Assembly (NCBI GenBank): GCA_025769875.1
Contig: JAGFNK010000009.1
Coordinates: 248,001-312,000, forward strand
Direction of reading: 5' to 3'
Length of the DNA: 64,000 bases
From: Russula earlei
Lineage: Eukaryota; Basidiomycota; Agaricomycetes; Russulales; Russulaceae
Shown here: piece after piece, positions 10,655 to 21,290 of the stretch
Layout: every line of letters starts with the position of its first letter
Position numbering within the stretch: the stretch's first letter is position 1
Made by a program: the position numbers and the translations under genes
The notes under the pieces: generated by a model
What the model saw: only the letters and a program-made list of their open reading frames with translations
What the model was told of the DNA's origin: nothing
Databases searched by the model: none

Positions 10655-11790
10655 TCCCTTTTCTTTTCATCTTCTCATTTTGACGGTCCTGCCGCGAAGA
10701 GAGAACTTGTGGTGGTGCACCGCGGACGATTGTTGTTCTTGCCGTCATGTTCCTCACTTGCTTCCTCGGTGTATATATATATCAGAAATTATCTCGATCT
10801 GAGACGGCTCTGAGTTCATCAGCCCGAATTTACGCACCGTGTATCCCTATTTTGCTGATTGCACCCACCACACCACTAGAAATGTCGCAACTAGGAAAGG
10901 CAAAAAAAAATTAGGGCGAAGGGCATATTGGGACAACCAATCGATTTGATACGTCTCAGCAGACGTTCATTTATACGCGCGTCGGACTCGGATCTAGCAC
11001 GTCTGGATCTTCTTGCCAGGCTGCCGCAACGTGAACAAGGGGTATCATACGGGATGAAGAACCTGGGCTCCGCACCGAAACGTCGAAAATATTGGCCTCT
11101 CTACACGACACAACGGACCCTGCGAGCCATATAAATCAAACCAGCACCTTTTCAGCCATGGTCACGCACGGACGCACACACGCACCCTGGCCACAAGCCG
11201 GCCGCTGTAGCGCGCGCGGTTTAAATTTGTAGACGCCTGAGGACGTGGCGCTGGTACCCGACCCCCGCTGGACGCTTAGACGCGATGACCTTGCAATTTG
11301 ATACCAGCAGAGAGAGGGACACGAAAAATGGGTTTCCTTGAGAGTGTGTAGGTAAGCTATTTATATACAGACAGGTGATGAAAGGGAAACGGGATGAAAG
11401 GAACTCGAAACCGAGGGAGACAAGAGGAGATCGAAACTAAGCGAGATTGGGAGATGCGAAAAGGGCTGAAACAGGATGAAAGGAACTCGAGACTGAGGGA
11501 GGAGACAAGGGGCGCGGGCGAGGCAGCGAGAGCGATGACGTCGCTCGTGATCGCGCGGCTAGCAGGAATCCTCACATCGTGGTGTGTGGGTTGTCACGGT
11601 CATGACGGGTTGGGACCCGTTGCTCAGATCGTTGGAGGTCTCCAATCAGGGTTCCCCTGTCCGACCTAGTACTGGGGAATGAACAGCAAGTTAAATTGCC
11701 CTGACCAACGCTTTCCCATTCGCCAGACACAAAGATCACTAAGGTACTTACTGGGTATCAACGTATATCACATTTTTTCAACAAACTCTA
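10655..11790 (+). repeat. Inverted repeat 2, left arm
   Basis: About 1.1 kb that reappears reverse-complemented at 15,900-17,020 with few differences. It holds no convincing gene. A purine-rich segment with an internal imperfect direct repeat (GAAAGGAACTCGA units near 11,398 and 11,478) lies inside. It forms the region downstream of the left kinase gene and part of the palindrome around 15.3 kb. Confidence 0.85.
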
Positions 11791-11945
11791 ATTCACGGGT
11801 TGCGACGCCTGTGGTTCGTAACATGCTCCGAACTCCCTCCCCCCCTCGTTCTGGTCAAATTCTGTCAGTCTCTGCTTCTTCACCTGCAGGGGCATTGCGT
11901 TTTCTCCACCAACCTTCACTGTGCCTTGACGATGCCGCAGACCAG

Positions 11946-14482
11946 CTATGTTGATGACGTTCGAGAGTAAGGGGCGAACCATGCGGGCCATTCAAGCAAC
12001 GACGGTCGCTTGTCTGGATCATGTGCCTCCAGCCTCCTCGCAATTGCCTTCCATTGATTGTCTTCTTTCCCGACCGCGTCAAGAAGATGCAAAATAACAT
12101 GCCCGCAAGACCATCGGTCGGCCTTGATCGGACTGTACCACGACTTGCCGATCTCCGGCGCCATCCAATGCTTCGTGCCGCATCTGTCATCAACTTTTTC
12201 GTTCTCATCCTTCACTTGCATAGCGATATCGAAATCGATGATTTTCAACCCAAAGTCTCGGTCGACAAGAAGGTTGTCAGGCTTGATATCCCTGTGAGCG
12301 ATGTAGTGTCTGTGAAGATACGCCAGGCCCTCAATCAGGCCTTGGCAGACTTGAGCGACCGCGCCATAAAGTTCGTCAGGGCAGATCGAGACATAATCCG
12401 CGAGAGAGCTCATTCTAGGTAGAATGAGCCACGTTCCCGACGAGATATGGAACGAATCGAGTGGCGAGATAATGTGTTTCGACTTGGACTGGATGGAATC
12501 AAGAAGGTTGAAGATCGCGATCTCGTTCGATTCCTCGCGAACTTTCTTCGCGATGAGTACATTTTTCGGGTTCGACCGTCGATACACATTGAGGATGTGG
12601 GACGGCATCTGGGGGCCAAGCGTCAGCGCGTAAAATGAGTAGAGAACGTTTACCACACCTTGACAAGCGGCTCGAATACGTTACCACGGTTATCCACCAC
12701 GACTTCAGGTTCCACCTCATACCCGTGTGCTCGGAACTCCATGTGGTCTGCTGCATCTGCGCTTCCCGCACCCGCACCCCTACTTCCACTGGTGCTTGCA
12801 CCGTCCTCTGTCTCATCAGCATTCCTCTTGGTGCCCTTGCTGAACATCGACTTCAAGGAAAATTTCTCGTTATGTTTCAAGATCTTCTCCTTGAACCTGT
12901 CAACATTTGCTTCCGTGTCTTTGCCTTCATTTGCCCCTTCTAGCATATAATGAAGGTTGTACAACTGCCGTGCAAACTCGATGCGGCCATCCGAGGTCAC
13001 AAACGAATATACCTTTCGGTTGTAATAAACCTACGACGGTTCAGCCAACAAGCTTACTCGAAACCCAGAGCACGACATACGATTGGTGAATTCGGATCAT
13101 CCGGATCCTGAAAAATCGTATAACGACTTGCTTCTCCTTTGCTCGTGATATAAACAGCAACGAGCACGAAATCCCGCCCCTTGAACGATTCCAAGAATCT
13201 GTTTGCAAAACGGACCACAGCCGCCCCTGCCAAAAGTATCCGGACAAGGTCCACAGGCTTTCGGTCGGGATCGTCGTATACCCTTGGCGTTGAATCAACC
13301 TCTACTAGCAGTCGAGGAAGACGTGACTTCGATAAGAGGAAAGCGCTACGGGGTGTGTATTTGCGGTATCGTGTTGGCCCGGGTTCGGTTTCGCATTTAA
13401 CGATAAGATCGAAAGGCCATGGCTCGTGGCCTCTACGGAAGATGCTAAGTCGTGATAGATGGACCGGGTGAGAACTCACAAATGAGCCGTGATCGTTCTT
13501 TGCCCTTGAACATAGTAGTAAAACTTTCCGAAAAAGATCATCTGGGCCACACGCCCCTTGAAAGCATCGTTGCGGTTCTGTTGCCGTTGCTGATGGTTTG
13601 GCCATTTATAGGACATAATATACACCACATGTGACATCTCGTCTCCCTGGGCTTGACGAGGCACCTCCCGCTTCCCCAGAGATCGGCCTTCAGAGATGGA
13701 TTCCTCGGGTGACCCATCGTCGATGTCCATGGCTTCGTTGCTCCTATCATATGCAGCAGCCAACGATCGACCGGAGATGCGTTCGCACGCGGAATACAAC
13801 TACAGTGAACAGTCAAGATCGGAAAGCAGATGGACAAGTCAAGGAAACATCGCACATCAGGGGCCACAGTCGGCTTGCTGTCCAGCTTTTTTTCAAACTC
13901 TGTAACAAATTGTGGTACCGCTGCCGCTTCCACAATACGATTGCCGTGGATATCGGCGTCCTCGAAGTCTCCCCAATTGGACACATCGATGAAGATGTCT
14001 TTGTACTCCTTGACCAGTTCCGAGTTGAGCGCCTGGCTGACTTGAGCCACATCTGTAAAAATGACATGGTCACCGCACAAGAATGTCATGAGTTGCCACG
14101 TCGTAATTGGAATGAAAAGCATAATGTCATCAGCAACGCTCATCGGGGACTCACTCTCTCTGATCTTTGGATCCTCCACAACAATGCAGATTGTCTTTGA
14201 AGGGACCGCCGTCAGGAATATTTCGGAGAGCAAGCTAAGCGGGTCTTTCAGCGAGTTTAGGCCTTCCGTGGCTTGTTTGGCAGCATCCTCGAGGTTCTCG
14301 CTATAACGCAAGTCGACTCGGTAGAGCACGAGTCGATCGGCGTCAATATCTTTCAGATCGTTAGGATTTTTTTGCCAAATTGCATCTTTTAGATCGCCAA
14401 CAGTCTCCGACTCTTCAATGTTAACTGGGAAAGTGCTGCCTATTCCCTTTATATACACGAAAAATTCCAGTTCTGAGGTCAT
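11946..14482 (-). CDS. Crinkler-header protein kinase, left copy
   Basis: The start is the ATG at 14,482. Residues 1 to about 105 resemble a Crinkler (CRN) ubiquitin-like header: FPVNIEESETVGDLK, then a KD-D-LVLYRVDL strand. A linker with a VPQFVTEFEKKL helix follows. The middle domain contains FDLIVKCET, LPRLLVEVD and RYTIFQDPDDP. The C-terminal kinase has AKKV (lysine), HRDIKPDNLL (catalytic loop), IIDFDIA in place of DFG, and GTKHWMAPE (APE). About four introns are inferred; one begins GTATGT inside the codon run for SPI. CRN proteins are known as oomycete and fungal effectors and, in the Aravind group's view, transposon-linked conflict proteins; the role here is unknown. Downstream sequence and kinase are nearly identical to the copy at 23,599, while the header is divergent. 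Confidence 0.75.
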
Positions 14483-14655
14483 AGAAGACGGGGAGGGATG
14501 GAAAAGGGATGTGAATAGTCGATAGCAACCGAGATTTGAAATCTTGAACTGGATTTCGGGATTTTCCGGGAGTGACAGGAGTGACAGACGTGATGCCAAC
14601 GGATGATCCGGACCGTACGTGTAAATGATTCGAATCGAATTAGTTATCGTTCGTC

Positions 14656-15146
14656 GTTTGAATCACGGCCATCTACATAACACGAGGCTCCCCTCATCCT
14701 GCTCCTAAGCCACACGACAAACCACACAACCAACACATTTAAAAGACCACCCTACATCTCAGCCCTCTAAGAAGATAGATGATACACTTGTCAACGCATT
14801 AACCCCCTCCGCGTACCCCTCACAAAATGCCACCACTATACCACATGCCACCCATGAGGCACTTCCAATCCCCGAAACTCCCTTTCACCCAATCAAACTC
14901 AGCTTCCTTTGTTCCCCTCCACTCAAAACTTTACTCCACTCAAAAACCGAGTTGCTTCGATGTAAATTAGTTGAAAACACCTGCCTGACTGGCTCCAAAA
15001 CCGTGAGGCTTTAGTGGGTAGGAGGCTGCCCTAAGTACCTGAGTCTCACACTGGCCCCCAAAGGTCGTGCGTATTACGCAATGCCCTCACATCCGGTCAC
15101 CCGCACCGTTAGATAGGGGTGATCCGCTTTCAAAAAAAAAAAAGAA
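14656..15146 (+). mobile_element. A-tailed retroposon-like insertion with 8-bp target duplications
   Basis: CGTTCGTC occurs at 14,648-14,655 and again at 15,147-15,154, directly flanking the insert. The insert ends with a run of twelve A then GAA. Removing it joins the LTR-like promoter at 15,147-15,265 to the left kinase gene exactly as the same sequences are joined upstream of the right copy (23,266-23,598). It has no reading frame, so it could be a SINE or a 5'-truncated LINE end. I could not assign a family or confirm tRNA-like promoter boxes. Confidence 0.6.
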
Positions 15147-15265
15147 CGTTCGTCTTTTCCCTCAGTCTTTTATACGCAAGACTAAGGTCAGTACTACACA
15201 TTCCTTTACAACTCTTTTATAATAAAGCTAATAGTGTACATGCATATATTCCTACAGCTCCAACA
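15147..15265 (-). promoter_or_regulatory. LTR-like/promoter segment upstream of the left kinase gene
   Basis: On the minus strand it begins TGTTGGAGCTGTAG, has a TATAAAAGACTGAGGGAAAAG box and ends GACGAACG. The same segment precedes the right kinase copy at 23,266. The TGTTGG start and TATA box suggest part of a copia-type LTR or a conserved native promoter. It joins a fragment of the kinase header at a shared TGTTGG word. Confidence 0.4.
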
Positions 15266-15273
15266 GTCTCCGA

Positions 15274-15325
15274 CCGTTCAATCTTGACTGGGAATGTGCT
15301 ACCTATTCCAGTCAATATTGAACGG
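15274..15325. repeat. Hairpin at the palindrome axis
   Basis: CCGTTCAATCTTGACTGG (15,274-15,291) and CCAGTCAATATTGAACGG (15,308-15,325) are inverted repeats with one mismatch in 18, separated by a 16-base loop. Both stems are pieces of the Crinkler header (the FPVNIE region) in opposite orientation. This marks the axis where two head-to-head gene copies were joined. Confidence 0.8.
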
Positions 15326-15900
15326 ACAAAGAATGTTGGCCACCTACAATTTGGCAAGAAAAACTTAACGGATTGAAAGATATTGACGCCCATCAACTTG
15401 TGCTCTACGAAGTCGACTTACCTGATGACGAAGACCTTGAGGAAGCTGCTAAACAAGCTACGAAACATCGACTGCCACTGAAAGCGACTCGCTTGCTCTC
15501 CACACTATTCCCGACGGGTCCTCCAGAGCTGAAGATCAGCATCGTCGTGGAGGATCCAAAGATCAGAGAGAGTGAGTCCCCAACGAGCTTTGCTGATGAC
15601 ATTATGCTTTTCATTCCAATTACGACGTGGCAACTCATGACATTCTTGTGCGGTGACCATGTCATCTTTACAGATGTGGCTCAAGTCAGCCAGGCGCTCA
15701 ACTCGGAACTGGTCAAGGAGTACAAAGACATCTTCATCGGTGTGTCCAATTGGGGACAGTGAAGGTTGGTGGAGGAAATGCAATGCCCCCGCAGGTGAAG
15801 AAGCAGAGACTGACTGAATTTGACCAGAACGAGGGGGGGAGGGAGTTCGGAGCACGTTACGAACCACAGGCATCGCAACCCGTGATTAGAGTTTATTGAA
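15300..15900 (+). pseudogene. Crinkler-kinase deletion derivative
   Basis: This copy starts inside the header and follows the right-hand gene closely (LVLYEVDL, then ATRLLSTLFPTGPPEL, then VSNWG). At about 15,755 it jumps straight into the sequence found 3' of the kinase stop in the other copies (GTGAAGGTTGGTGGAGG). About 2.0 kb, covering the middle and kinase domains, is missing. It keeps the header of the right copy, not of the adjacent left copy. There is no start codon in the proper context and no kinase, so it cannot make the full protein. Confidence 0.8.
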
Positions 15901-17022
15901 AAAATGTGATATACGTTGATACCCAGTAAGTACCCCAGTGATCTTTGTGTCTGGCGAATGGGAAAGCATTGGTCAGGGCAATTTAACTCTTGCTGTTCAT
16001 TCCCCAGTACTAGGTCGGACAGGGGAACCCTGATTGGAGACCTCCAACGATCTGAGCAACGGGTCCCAACCCGTCATGACCGTGACAACCCACACACCAC
16101 GATGTGAGGATTCCTGCTAGCCGCGGAATCACGAGCGACGTCATCGCTCTCGCTGCCTCGCCCGCGCCCCTTGTCTCCTCCCTCAGTCTCGAGTTCCTTT
16201 CATCCTGTTTCAGCCCTTTTCGCATCTCCCAATCTCGCTTAGTTTCGATCTCCTCTTGTCTCCCTCGGTCTCGAGTTCCTTTCATCCCGTTTCCCTTTCA
16301 TCACCTGTCTGTATATAAATAGCTTAGCTACACACTCTCAAGGAAACCCATTTTTCGTGTCCCTCTCTCTGCTGGTATCAAATCGCAAGGTCATCGCGCC
16401 TAAGCTTCCCGCGGGGGTCTGGTACCAGCGCCACGTCCTCAGGCGTCTACAAATTTAAACCGCGCGCGCTACAGCGGCCGGCTTGTGGCCAGGGTGCGTG
16501 TGTGCGTCCGTGCGTGACCATGGCTGAAAAGGTGCTGGTTTGATTTATATGGCTCGCAGGGTCCGTTGTGTCGTGTAGAGAGGCCAATATTTTCGACGTT
16601 TCGGTGCGGAGCCCAGGTTCTTCATCCCGTATGATACCCCTTGTTCACGTTGCGGCAGCCTGGCAAGAAGATCCAGACGTGCTAGATCCGAGTCCGACGC
16701 GCGTATAAATGAACGTCTGCTGAGACGTATCAAATCGATTGGTTGTCCCAATATGCCCTTCGCCCTAATTTTTTTTTGCCTTTCCTAGTTGCGACATTTC
16801 TACTGGTGTGTTGGGTGCAATCAGCAAAATGGGGATACACGGTGCGTAAATTCGGGCTATTGAACTCAGAGCCGTCTCAGATCGAGATAATTTCTGATAT
16901 ATATACACCGAGGAAGCAAGTGAGGAACATGACTGCAAGAACAACAATCGTCCGCGGTGCACCACCACAAGTTCTCTCTTCGTGGCAGGACCGTCAAAAT
17001 GAGAAGATTAAAAAGAAAAATC
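15900..17022 (-). repeat. Inverted repeat 2, right arm
   Basis: Reverse complement of 10,655-11,790. It runs directly into the zinc-finger pseudogene, whereas in the left arm a 1.42-kb element lies between the two. The single TA at 17,023-17,024 is the empty site for that element. Confidence 0.85.
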
Positions 17023-17510
17023 TACTTGGATGCTTGGAGGCGACTCCGAGTCTGTTGCCTGCTCCCCCTCTCTTCGACAACTTGGGGTACATTCCCTTTA
17101 TGATCTCCGAAAAGTGCCTGAACTTCTTTACCTCGTCTGATTTCAACAAGCCAATCAAACCTTCTGCAAAGTCCTTGTGGGCTTTCCGCGTCGCCACATG
17201 CTTGTTCTCGGCCACATCCGGGCTGACGTTGAGGCACTCAGGCGGCCGGTTTTTGCGGTGCCGGACCAGCGAGTCGCCGCACGCAAAGTAATCCCCGCAC
17301 GAGTCGCAGAAGGAGATGCTGCGAGGATGCGCCTCCGCGGTGTCGGAGTGCCTCTTCTAGTCTTCCCAATTCGAAAAATCGGCGTCGGGGCAGAGCTGGC
17401 ATTTGAGTGCGTGGATAGCCCCGCGTGCCCAGTTGGCCGACGTAGCCTCGAGCATCGACCTATGCCTCTCGTTGAGCCGATTTTGAGATTCGGAACGGAT
17501 AACTCTCCGC
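17000..17510 (-). pseudogene. Agaricomycete C2H2-like zinc-finger gene, nonsense- and frame-disrupted
   Basis: The minus strand shows ESQNRLNERHRSMLEATSAN, then KCQLCPDADFSNWED followed directly by TAG and KRHSDTAEAHP. Next come FCDSCGDYFACGDSLVRH and a helical segment with FSEIIKGMYPKLSKRG. The end GSRQQ is reached only by shifting frame in a run of five G. Two Cys/His clusters (CxxC...H and CxxC...H) suggest tandem fingers. A TAG in the first finger plus the frame change indicate a pseudogene. Upstream, 17,510-17,891 is open on the minus strand in other frames and may hold a decayed N-terminus. A shorter copy lies at 8,966. Confidence 0.6.
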
Positions 17511-17899
17511 CGCCTCTAGCTCCCCGTCGTTAGCGCTACTAGCTTCTTGTTGCTGCACCATGCCGCCTGTTGTACTCATTAATTCCTGCTGGACATTTGG
17601 CCCCCGCAGGAACTGGCAAAGTCCTTGCACGTTCGGGGTCGCGAGCCTCCCCGCTCCACGTCCCACAACTTCGGATTTGCTATTTTTTCTGTAAAGGGTC
17701 CTACCGGCAGGTTTATAATGAATACTATTTGTGGACTGTCCTGCATCCAAGACCCTGATTGTAGTGGCCGTCTTGGTCTCACTCTTCTGGCGCATGTGTC
17801 GTTCACGGCTGTTATTCGCCTCTGAGCTTGCATCTTGGAGGGCATCGTCCGTCTCGACGTCGTTTGCCAAGGAGGATATGCGGCGCCACAATTCATCTC

Positions 17900-18930
17900 C
17901 CCCTGATGCACGCGTACTTTTTGCGGTAGGTCATAGGGGAGTATCTCCTGGTGGCGTGCACTCGACCTGTGAGAGTTTGCGTGTTCTCTTTTGGTTTATT
18001 CAGTTCACCGTTGCCTTGGTGCTGTGCAGGTCCCCTCGGATGGAATGCAGAAACATCGTCTGGAAATTCATCCACACGGCGCCGGGTTCTTTGGATGAGG
18101 ACATGCGCATCTCGATCCACCAGAGATATGGAAGAGCCATGCTCAACTTGACACGTATACCCGCGTCCTTGGAGGTCGCGTCTCACGCAGACCAGGACCA
18201 GGACAGTTCCGCCGGGGTGTGAGGCACGGCAGAGACTCAAGCTCAGACACGGCGGAGGCGTCAGCGCTGTCAGACCCTGCTGCGTCAACGTCGACGTCGA
18301 CCGCGGCGGCCACACTCACTGGAGGGCCAGAAGCTGAAGGTGAAATGGCAGCCGCAGCACCGAGCGGCAGTGGCTGCATTGCCAGCTTCGTCCACGCCAC
18401 GCTCTGCACTGCCGCATTCCTGCTTGTCATTCTATCCGGGGCGCTTGTCGTGTGGTACGCGAAGCTCACGGGTAGGGGCTTCGATGATGTAGGCAAAATG
18501 CTCTTGTTTTGCCATCCCATCAATCTGCGGCATCTGTGCCATCTGTTCCGGCTCATCCCGTAGCAGGGGCCATGCAGTGGATGAAAAAAGCATATGCCCC
18601 GCGTGTCGGACGCCCTAGTCATGCTCGTACGGTCTGCACGAGGCCGCAGCATGGGAGCACAGTTCCTCACATTCGTTTCCTCACTTCTCCACGATGTTTG
18701 TCATTCTTGCTGTTTATCGCTGCTCCCCGCACTGACAAGTGGGTCACAGGCAGGTTGCCCTTCACGGTGTCCATCATGACTGCCATTGCCCTGGCCTCCG
18801 GGAATATTTACTGCGTTGGATGGTCATTCACTTTTTCCCTCAAGCGTAGAGCGAACCTGCTCATGTGTTCCATAACCTTTGCCCTAGTATCGTTACTCAT
18901 AGTGGGATACTTTGTAGAGGCATTGTAAAT
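17900..18930 (+). other. Possible decayed membrane protein gene (DOMON/b561-like?)
   Basis: Three plus-strand segments in different frames look coding-like. One has DEDMRISIHQRYGRAMLNL (18,095-18,155). One has a clear transmembrane stretch HATLCTAAFLLVILSGALVV (near 18,394-18,453). One has a two-helix hydrophobic region (18,770-18,920). Order and content are loosely like fungal proteins with an extracellular heme domain followed by cytochrome b561-type helices. I could not join the pieces by plausible introns, so I leave it as a probable relic. Confidence 0.25.
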
Positions 18931-19251
18931 CGGTGATAGATTCGAATGTCAATGTGGATGTATTGCCGAGGTGTATCACACCGGCACTCGATTCGATCCT
19001 TGCGTGTAAGTACCGCGTGACCTTGTTCACAGTTAACAAGGGAAGTGAGCATGAGTGTGCGCTCGGAAGAAACTTCAACGGATGAGTGTTCTACACAACG
19101 AGAACTGTGTTCTGCATCGGATTCAAAAGATGAGATCTGAGTAATGGTACAGCAACAAAGGTGCTTGGATGCAGGTAATAACAATCGCACAGAAGGAAAA
19201 TGATATCAGATGCTAATTACATGGGGAGCATAAAGAACTCAGCAATCCTGC
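18931..19251. other. Intergenic, nothing recognised
   Basis: About 320 bases with no supported feature; it is the 3' flank of the F-box gene. Confidence 0.4.
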
Positions 19252-20934
19252 CTAGGTCCTATCCCAACGATGGACAGCCACAGGGTGACCAGAGAGTTTT
19301 CGCGCAGCGACGAATCCTTCAACATGTTTCGGAACTGATTCCAATGGCTCGAGACCCTCCAAGAAAATGTTCTGGAGCGCGGGTAAGACTTCTGTTACTC
19401 TTTCTCCCGCGAGCTCTTCCAGCGCTTGGCAGACATGTGGCGCAACTTGATGAGTTAGGCGCAGATCCTCCATAGCGGTGAACGGGGCCAGGAGTTCCAG
19501 CCATCGAGTGGTCTCCATGTCATCTTTCCAGTGTGATCGAGGAGCATAATCCGTGATGTTGAGCTGTACCAAAGTGGAGAGAAAGGGAAAGGATGAGCTG
19601 CAAACCTGGGCCAGCGATGCAAGCTGACAATCCAACTCTCTGCAGCTGATTTCTAACAAAAACTCCCAAGGCTGATGTGTGGCTGTGGAAGTTGTGAATC
19701 GAATTGCACGTTCAGAAGTGTGCACGATTGCTCTGTCACATGAATTGAACGATTCTACTTGACTGATCAACCGGTGGAGTTGTGGGAGGACAAAGTGGAT
19801 GTCCATGAAGAATGTTACGTAGAGTATGGTGAGAAGGGGGGCCTCGATTTGGGCCAACAAGTCCTCCAAGTACTCGTGAACGCCGCGGAACGCAAGATAA
19901 GTGAGAGCGGGGAGGACAGAGCGTGTGAGCGGAGGTCGACTTGCCGGATATAGACGGGATTCGAATCCAAGGCGAAGGGTTTCAAGTCTGGACAGAACCG
20001 ACAGGGCGGTGACCAAATCCTGGGGAGAGATGTAACCGAGATCGGGAATATTAAAAAGGTCAAGAAGGGCAAGTTGATTGGAGGAGAAAAGTAGTTTAGA
20101 AATTCCTGGAAACGGACAATTGCGCAACCTGAGTTCTCGCAGAAGTGGGGCGGATCCGCCCAAGAACGAATCCGGAAGGGGCGTCACAGTGGTTGTTGTT
20201 GTTTCTGCCCAAAACACCAGAAATGTCAGCTCCGGGAATGGTTTCTGCATCGCCGCTGAGAATCTTTCCCATTCTGATGTTGGAATGTCGGGCAAGTCGA
20301 TTTGACATATGCGATGGTGGTCCTCCGACTCGAGGGCACCAGCTAGGTATCCCCAGGAGCTCGAGAAGTTGAAAAGACGTCTTATCGCCACAGGCAAGAC
20401 TGGCCAGACGTCCAGCATCTCTGATATCGGTCTCTGTCCTGTGTACTCAAGTCGCAGGTTCAGGCGACGTGGAGATGCAAACACGACATGTCGCCATCTT
20501 TGACATACATGGACCAGTGTATGCCATTCGTTCGTCCAATTGCCCCAGTAACTTGTATCCACGATCACACAGAAATGGAATATTTCCACTAGGACATCAT
20601 CGGGGAGCGTGTTGATTGTCACTGGGTCTAGAATCGACTGGTCAGTGGTCGTTATGAACACTGAGCAAAAACGACACACCCTGGCGATGTTCACAAGGAC
20701 TTGCTTCCGACGACGTTTGTGAGGAACCACCAATCGCGATCGACGAGCGGGTGGCACAAAGCAAAAATGACTGGTCGAAGCCAGTTGATCATGAATAATG
20801 AGACGTGATAACGGATTTGTCTTACTCACTTCAGACATGGTCACGGTGACACTCGCTCGACGTACAAGCGAAAGTTCACCAGTGAGGATGTGAGTAGCGT
20901 CCTGGGAGAAAGCTGATCGTCTGGATTTACCCAC
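19252..20934 (-). CDS. F-box/LRR-like protein
   Basis: A single long frame of up to 560 residues. The F-box is near residues 105-155 (INTLPDDVLVEIFHFC, then LVHVCQRWRHVVFASPRRL), the arrangement typical of basidiomycete F-box proteins that bind Skp1 in SCF ubiquitin ligases. The C-terminal 380 residues carry degenerate leucine-rich repeats (LRELRLRNCPFPG, LETLRLGFESRL, MEDLRLTHQ) probably used for substrate recognition. The true start could be an internal ATG near 20,838, because the first 100 residues are basic and unlike the family. A broken copy of the same family lies head to head at 21,040. Confidence 0.75.
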   Translation of the reverse strand: MGKSRRSAFSQDATHILTGELSLVRRASVTVTMSEVSKTNPLSRLIIHDQLASTSHFCFVPPARRSRLVVPHKRRRKQVLVNIARVCRFCSVFITTTDQSILDPVTINTLPDDVLVEIFHFCVIVDTSYWGNWTNEWHTLVHVCQRWRHVVFASPRRLNLRLEYTGQRPISEMLDVWPVLPVAIRRLFNFSSSWGYLAGALESEDHHRICQIDLPDIPTSEWERFSAAMQKPFPELTFLVFWAETTTTTVTPLPDSFLGGSAPLLRELRLRNCPFPGISKLLFSSNQLALLDLFNIPDLGYISPQDLVTALSVLSRLETLRLGFESRLYPASRPPLTRSVLPALTYLAFRGVHEYLEDLLAQIEAPLLTILYVTFFMDIHFVLPQLHRLISQVESFNSCDRAIVHTSERAIRFTTSTATHQPWEFLLEISCRELDCQLASLAQVCSSSFPFLSTLVQLNITDYAPRSHWKDDMETTRWLELLAPFTAMEDLRLTHQVAPHVCQALEELAGERVTEVLPALQNIFLEGLEPLESVPKHVEGFVAARKLSGHPVAVHRWDRT

Positions 20935-21039
20935 GAGCCAGCGGCATAATTATAAGTGGTGCGATGAAGAGCGCCCGTCGCCCACGGCTTGTACATGGTT
21001 CACACTGCCGTTGGCCTCGTGAGGCACATATGTATGTCA

Positions 21040-21290
21040 AAGATGGCGACATGTCGTGTTTGCATCGCCACTTCGCCTGAACCTGCGACTGATGTACACA
21101 AGAAAAAGGCCCTCAAAATACCTCAACATAATATTCAGCTCCATGAACCTTTATCCTGTCCTCCCACGACCACAGCTTCGACAGTTAATCAATCACACAG
21201 AATGGTTCAAGAGATGCGACAGAGCAACAGTGGTTACTGGTGATCGTGCAATTCGATTCACTCTATTCGACACACGTACAACGTGAGTCC
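21040..21290 (+). pseudogene. F-box gene fragment with internal deletion
   Basis: The plus strand reads VCQRWRHVVFASPLRLNLRL and then, after only about 35 residues, RQLINH-EWFKRCDRA and GDRAIRFT. In the neighbouring F-box protein these motifs are about 215 residues apart, so an internal deletion has fused the F-box end to a later LRR segment. No start codon or F-box N-terminus is present. Confidence 0.65.

Noticed and set aside
10928..11134. A 68-residue frame repeated identically at 16,545-16,751
   Set aside because: It is conserved only because the DNA is a recent inverted repeat; no motif, no splice context and no codon-level constraint visible.
11357..11669. Two opposite open frames in repeat arm 2 (also at 16,010-16,322)
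   Set aside because: They are low complexity, built on the purine-rich direct repeats; a frame open on both strands in such DNA is not evidence of a gene.
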